Below are positions 5,421-8,429 of a DNA stretch of 8,429 nucleotides, piece by piece. The position numbers and the translations under genes are program-made. This DNA comes from Xanthobacteraceae bacterium (lineage in GTDB: Bacteria > Pseudomonadota > Alphaproteobacteria > Rhizobiales > Xanthobacteraceae): NCBI GenBank assembly GCA_025929595.1, contig JAICQA010000107.1:1-8429 (forward strand), read 5' to 3'. Within the stretch, counting starts at the first letter, position 1. Every line of letters begins with the position of its first letter. The notes beneath the pieces are model-generated. The model searched no databases and was not told the DNA's origin. It was given only the letters and a program-made list of their open reading frames with translations.

Positions 5421-6199
5421 CCTCGCCTCGCCTTGCGGCGGGCGGCTTTTCTGGCGGTTTTCCGGGTCTTTGGCCGGCCTGCGGCCTTCCGCTTCGGGCG
5501 GGTTGCCTTGCGGGCCTTGGCGGGCCGCCGGGACGCCTTGGAACCCTTGCGCGAAGTCTTCCGGCCGGACTTGCGGACCGGCTTGCGTCGGGGCGATGCC
5601 TTGGCCTCGGATGGCGTCTTTTTTGTCAGGACCCGGCTGATGCCCTCCGAAACCTCATCGATCGGCGGCATGCCGTCGACCGTCCTGAGGCGGCCCTTGC
5701 CCTGGTAATAGTCGATCAGCGGCGCGGTCTGGCCGCGATAGGCGACCAGACGCTGCTTCAGGACTTCCGGCTTGTCGTCCGCGCGCACCTGCTCGCCGCG
5801 CGCCTGCATCTGGGCAATCCGATTCTCGATTCGGTTGATGAGGATGCCCTCATCAACCTTGATCTCGACGACCGCATCGAGCTTGAGGCCGCGCTGCGCG
5901 AGCAGCCGCTCGAGCGCCTCAGCCTGCGCGACCGTGCGGGGGAATCCGTCAAGGATGAAGCCCTTCGCCGCGTCCGCTTCCTTGATGCGGTCGGCGATGA
6001 TCGCGATCACCACCGGGTCCGGCACGAGCTCGCCGCGCGCCATGATATCCTTGGCCTTGAGTCCGATCGGCGTGCCGGCGGCGACCGCAGCTCGCAGCAT
6101 GTCGCCGGTCGAAAGCCGCGCGATGCCGTAGCGCTCCGCGAGCCGCTCGGCCTGCGTGCCCTTGCCGGCGCCGGGCGGCCCGAGAAGAACCAGCCTCAC
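5417..6199 (-). CDS. adk: Adenylate kinase with a long Lys/Arg-rich C-terminal tail
   Basis: Catalyses AMP + ATP to 2 ADP in the cytoplasm. The core (1-191) has the P-loop GPPGAGKGT (7-15), the AMP-binding STGDMLR with Arg36 (30-36), DGFPRT with Arg88 (84-89), and RLVAYRGQTAPLIDYY (150-165). The LID is the short type without the Cys4 zinc site. Residues 192-260 are unusual: 33 of 69 are Lys or Arg, with only one acidic residue (Glu198), in irregular RKA/RKT/SRK/PKR repeats rich in Ala, Ser, Thr and Pro, resembling bacterial histone-H1-like tails. Typical short Adks end near residue 190-220. The GTG start (6199-6197) overlaps the secY TGA as GTGA, with GGGGAG seven bases upstream. secY-adk-rpsM order is typical of alphaproteobacteria. 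The tail might bind nucleic acid or ribosomes; that is inference. Confidence 0.97.
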   Translation of the reverse strand: MRLVLLGPPGAGKGTQAERLAERYGIARLSTGDMLRAAVAAGTPIGLKAKDIMARGELVPDPVVIAIIADRIKEADAAKGFILDGFPRTVAQAEALERLLAQRGLKLDAVVEIKVDEGILINRIENRIAQMQARGEQVRADDKPEVLKQRLVAYRGQTAPLIDYYQGKGRLRTVDGMPPIDEVSEGISRVLTKKTPSEAKASPRRKPVRKSGRKTSRKGSKASRRPAKARKATRPKRKAAGRPKTRKTARKAARRKARRG

Positions 6200-7527
6200 C
6201 GCCGCGCTCCCCGCAGCTTCGCCTTCTTGATCAGGCCTTCATACTGATGCGCGAGCAAATGGCCCTGCACCTGCGCGACGGTGTCCATCGTGACGCTCAC
6301 GACGATCAGGAGCGACGTGCCGCCGAAATAGAACGGCACCGCGGCGTAGGAGATCAGGAGTTCGGGCAGCAGGCAGACGATCGCGAGATAGGCGGCGCCG
6401 ACGACCGTGATGCGCGTAAGCACATAGTCGATGTATTCCGCCGTGCGCTCGCCCGGACGAATGCCCGGGATGAAGCCGCCATGCTTCTTCAGATTGTCGG
6501 CCGTGTCCTTCGGGTTGAATACGATCGCCGTGTAGAAGAACGTGAAGAAGACGATCATGCCGATGTACAGGATCATGAACAGCGGCTGGCCGTGACCGAG
6601 ATAGGTCACGATCGTCGTCATCCACTCCGGGCCCTGCCCGCCGGAGAACCCGGCGACCGTCGTCGGCACGAGCAACAGCGACGACGCGAAGATCGGCGGG
6701 ATGACGCCCGACGAGTTGAGCTTGAGCGGCAGATGCGAGCTTTGCCCCTCGAACATCTGGTTGCCGACCTGCCGCTTCGGATACTGGATCAGCAGGCGGC
6801 GCTGCGCACGCTCCATGAACACGATGAACATGATGACCGCGAAGGCCATCAACACGACGCCCAGGATCAGCGGCGTCGAGAGCGCGCCCTGGCGGCCAAG
6901 TTCGAGCGTGCCGGCGATCGCCGAAGGCAGCTCCGCCACGATGCCCGCGAGGATGATCAGCGAAATACCGTTGCCGATACCCCGCGCGGTGATCTGCTCG
7001 CCCAGCCACATGAGGAACATGGTGCCGCCCGTCAGCGTGATGACGGTCGAGATACGGAAGAAGAATCCGGGATCGCTTACGACATTGCCGGCGCTCTCCA
7101 GGCCGATGGCGATGCCATAGGACTGGAAGACGCAAAGCACCGCCGTGAGGTAGCGCGTGTACTGGTTGATGACCTTGCGGCCCTGCTCGCCTTCCTTCTT
7201 GAGCTGCTCGAGCTTCGGCGAGACCGTCGTCAGCAACTGCAGAATGATCGACGCCGAAATATAGGGCATGATGTTGAGCGCGAAGATCGCCATGCGCGAC
7301 ACCGCACCGCCCGAGAACATATTGAAGAGGCCGAGAATGCCGCCAGACGCCTGCTGAAAGGCCTCGGCGAATGCCTGCGGATTGATGCCCGGCAGCGGAA
7401 TGTACGTGCCGAGGCGATAGATGATCAGCGCGCCGAGCGTGAACCAGATTCGCTTCTTCAGCTCCTCGGCCTTGGCCAGGGCGCCGAAATTCAGGTTTGC
7501 CGCAAGTTGTTCAGCCGCCGAGACCAT
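6196..7527 (-). CDS. secY: Protein translocase channel subunit SecY
   Basis: The 443-residue core of the SecYEG inner-membrane channel, which secretes or inserts proteins together with SecA or ribosomes. About ten hydrophobic segments are visible, beginning with WFTLGALIIYRLG (28-40). The plug region FSGGAVSRMAIFALNIMPYI lies at 71-90, and the signature ARGIGNGISLIILAGIV at 181-197. VIPPIFASSLL is at 275-285. The C5 cytoplasmic loop FIPGIRPGERTAEYID (352-367) contains Arg357, matching the E. coli residue of the same number needed for SecA-driven transport. The length is normal and no domain is missing. The ATG at 7527 has GGAG seven bases upstream. It follows rplO after 68 bases and overlaps adk by four bases, so adk is translationally coupled to it. 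Confidence 0.98.
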   Translation of the reverse strand: MVSAAEQLAANLNFGALAKAEELKKRIWFTLGALIIYRLGTYIPLPGINPQAFAEAFQQASGGILGLFNMFSGGAVSRMAIFALNIMPYISASIILQLLTTVSPKLEQLKKEGEQGRKVINQYTRYLTAVLCVFQSYGIAIGLESAGNVVSDPGFFFRISTVITLTGGTMFLMWLGEQITARGIGNGISLIILAGIVAELPSAIAGTLELGRQGALSTPLILGVVLMAFAVIMFIVFMERAQRRLLIQYPKRQVGNQMFEGQSSHLPLKLNSSGVIPPIFASSLLLVPTTVAGFSGGQGPEWMTTIVTYLGHGQPLFMILYIGMIVFFTFFYTAIVFNPKDTADNLKKHGGFIPGIRPGERTAEYIDYVLTRITVVGAAYLAIVCLLPELLISYAAVPFYFGGTSLLIVVSVTMDTVAQVQGHLLAHQYEGLIKKAKLRGARR

Positions 7528-7533
7528 CTAGCG

Positions 7534-7561
7534 CTCCGTCTAAGCCCCTCGCCCGGACGGA
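7534..7561 (-). promoter_or_regulatory. Inverted repeat over the secY ribosome binding site
   Basis: In the rplO-secY spacer, TCCGTC (7561-7556) on the minus strand is complementary to GACGGA (7540-7535) across a 15-base loop. The second arm contains most of the GGAG Shine-Dalgarno (7537-7534) for secY. It could lower secY translation. The loop is long and 6-bp repeats arise easily in GC-rich DNA. Confidence 0.25.
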
Positions 7562-7595
7562 CGAAAGGAATGCCGACCCGCTCCCTAACTGGGGA

Positions 7596-8132
7596 TCAGG
7601 CCGACGCTTCGCCACCGGCAGGCTTGCCGGACTTCTTCTCGGCCTTGGGCTTTTTCTCGCCGTCCGGTTTCGGCGCCCTGAGGACCTTCACGCTGCCGCC
7701 CTGCTTCTCGACCGCGGCGACCGCCGACTTCGACGCCCCGTCGACCTCGAAATTGAGCTTGCCCTTGATCTCGCCCTTGCCGAGCAGGCGCACGCCGCCA
7801 TGCGCGCGACGCAACACGCCCGCCTTCACGAGCGTCTCGACCGTGATCGGCTGGTCGGCCTTCAGGTCGCCCTTGTCGATCGCGGTCTGGATGCGGCCGA
7901 GATTCACTTCGTTCTTGCGCACGGCAAAGATGTTGTTGAAGCCGCGCTTCGGCAGGCGCCGGTAGAGCGGCATCTGGCCGCCTTCGAAGCCCTTGATCGA
8001 CACGCCGGTGCGCGACTTCTGACCCTTGACGCCGCGCCCGCCGGTCTTGCCCTTGCCCGAACCGATGCCGCGCCCGACGCGCATGCGGTTCTTGCGCGAG
8101 CCCTCATTGTCGCGGAGCTGGTTGAGTTTCAT
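7596..8132 (-). CDS. rplO: 50S ribosomal protein uL15
   Basis: A 178-residue large-subunit assembly protein. It begins MKLNQLRDNEGSRKNRMRVG and continues into the Gly/Lys/Arg-rich extended arm VGRGIGSGKGKTGGRGVKGQ (19-38) that threads into 23S rRNA. Then come GFEGGQMPLYRRLPKRGF (48-65) and the globular domain with VETLVKAGVL (98-107). Residues 153-178 form a Lys/Glu/Ala/Pro-rich tail beyond the usual end; the E. coli protein has 144 residues. The ATG at 8132 is preferred over an in-frame ATG 30 bases upstream because the conserved N-terminus starts here and AAGGAG lies at ideal distance. That Shine-Dalgarno overlaps the rpmD TAA stop, which lies ten bases from the start, indicating coupled translation. 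Confidence 0.97.
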   Translation of the reverse strand: MKLNQLRDNEGSRKNRMRVGRGIGSGKGKTGGRGVKGQKSRTGVSIKGFEGGQMPLYRRLPKRGFNNIFAVRKNEVNLGRIQTAIDKGDLKADQPITVETLVKAGVLRRAHGGVRLLGKGEIKGKLNFEVDGASKSAVAAVEKQGGSVKVLRAPKPDGEKKPKAEKKSGKPAGGEASA

Positions 8133-8142
8133 CTTCGTCTCC

Positions 8143-8334
8143 TTACTCGCCCTCAACGACACGGATGAGGTGCTGCACCTTGGCGATCATGCCGCGCACT
8201 TCCGGTGTGTCCTTGAGCGTGCGGCGGCGGCCGCGGCGCGTCAGGCCCAGGCCGATCAGCGTCTTTTCCTGAACGTCCGGACGGCGGATCGGACTTCCGA
8301 CCCGCTCAACCGTCACTGTCTTGCCGCTCGCCAT
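8143..8334 (-). CDS. rpmD: 50S ribosomal protein uL30
   Basis: A 63-residue small ribosomal protein. VTVERVGSPIRRPDVQEKTL (7-26) followed by GLGLTRRGRRRTLKDTPEVR (28-47) and GMIAKVQHLIRVVEGE (48-63) is the uL30 fold signature, and the length is standard for the family. The ATG at 8334 has a GAGGG purine stretch shortly upstream. It lies between rpsE (14-base gap) and rplO (10-base gap), its normal place in the spc part of the cluster. Nothing is odd about it. Confidence 0.97.
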   Translation of the reverse strand: MASGKTVTVERVGSPIRRPDVQEKTLIGLGLTRRGRRRTLKDTPEVRGMIAKVQHLIRVVEGE

Positions 8335-8348
8335 GGCTGCCCTCGCCC

Positions 8349-8429
8349 TTACTCGGAAATGTCGGCGTCGATTTCGCGACGGCGCGACTGCAACTGCGAA
8401 ACCTTGAGACCCCGGCGTGCCGCGACCGA
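8349..8429 (-). CDS. rpsE: 30S ribosomal protein uS5 (C-terminal end only)
   Basis: The window edge cuts the gene; 26 codons and a TAA stop (8351-8349) remain. The peptide reads SVAARRGLKVSQLQSRRREI and ends DADISE. This fits the C-terminus of alphaproteobacterial uS5, where AARRG-K-V-LQ-RRR is typical, and its place directly before rpmD agrees. The fragment is short, so the call depends partly on context. The intact protein is part of the 30S body and helps decoding accuracy and mRNA unwinding. Confidence 0.9.
   Translation of the reverse strand, partial: SVAARRGLKVSQLQSRRREIDADISE

Noticed and set aside
5420..5626. Possible frameshift creating the basic adk tail
   Set aside because: The reading frame stays open with consistent codon choice (AAG, CGC, GCC) to a stop, and the composition is coherently Lys/Arg/Ala with almost no acidic residues, so a genuine tail is more likely. 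Comparison with relatives could still change this.
6247..7965. 572-codon plus-strand open frame opposite secY and rplO
   Set aside because: It is antisense to SecY with strong Arg/Asp/Glu bias and no recognisable domain. Long stop-free antisense frames are expected at this GC content.

Overview
This window is from a GC-rich alphaproteobacterial chromosome, most likely of the order Hyphomicrobiales (Rhizobiales). The evidence is the gene order rpsE-rpmD-rplO-secY-adk-rpsM-rpsK-rpoA-rplQ with adk directly after secY, the short-type adenylate kinase, a Bartonella/Brucella Omp25-like porin relative, and a degQ-rarA pair downstream. I cannot name a genus. Every supported gene is on the minus strand, so transcription runs from high to low coordinates.

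Region 1 (8429 down to about 2836) is the end of the S10-spc-alpha ribosomal supercluster. It holds the C-terminus of rpsE, then rpmD, rplO, secY, adk, rpsM, rpsK, rpoA and rplQ, followed by a strong intrinsic terminator at 2781-2813. These genes supply ribosomal proteins uS5, uL30, uL15, uS13, uS11 and bL17, the translocon channel SecY, adenylate kinase and the RNA polymerase alpha subunit. Three places suggest internal control: a sigma70-like promoter overlapping the adk stop codon with a roughly 126-nt structured leader before rpsM; a hairpin plus T-tract just after rpsK; and inverted repeats touching the ribosome binding sites of rpoA and secY. The adenylate kinase is unusual, carrying a 69-residue Lys/Arg-rich C-terminal tail.

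Region 2 (2784 down to 1868) is a single-gene unit: an eight-stranded outer-membrane beta-barrel protein with its own terminator. Its two flanking terminators share almost the same stem sequence.

Region 3 (1813 down to 1) is a two-gene unit: a periplasmic DegP/DegQ-type serine protease with two PDZ domains, followed with a 4-nt ATGA overlap by rarA, a AAA+ ATPase acting at stalled replication forks. rarA runs off the window edge.

I saw no mobile element, CRISPR array, tRNA or rRNA. Most of the window is conserved housekeeping DNA; the points of interest are the adk tail and the untypical regulatory spacers, not a new multi-gene system.
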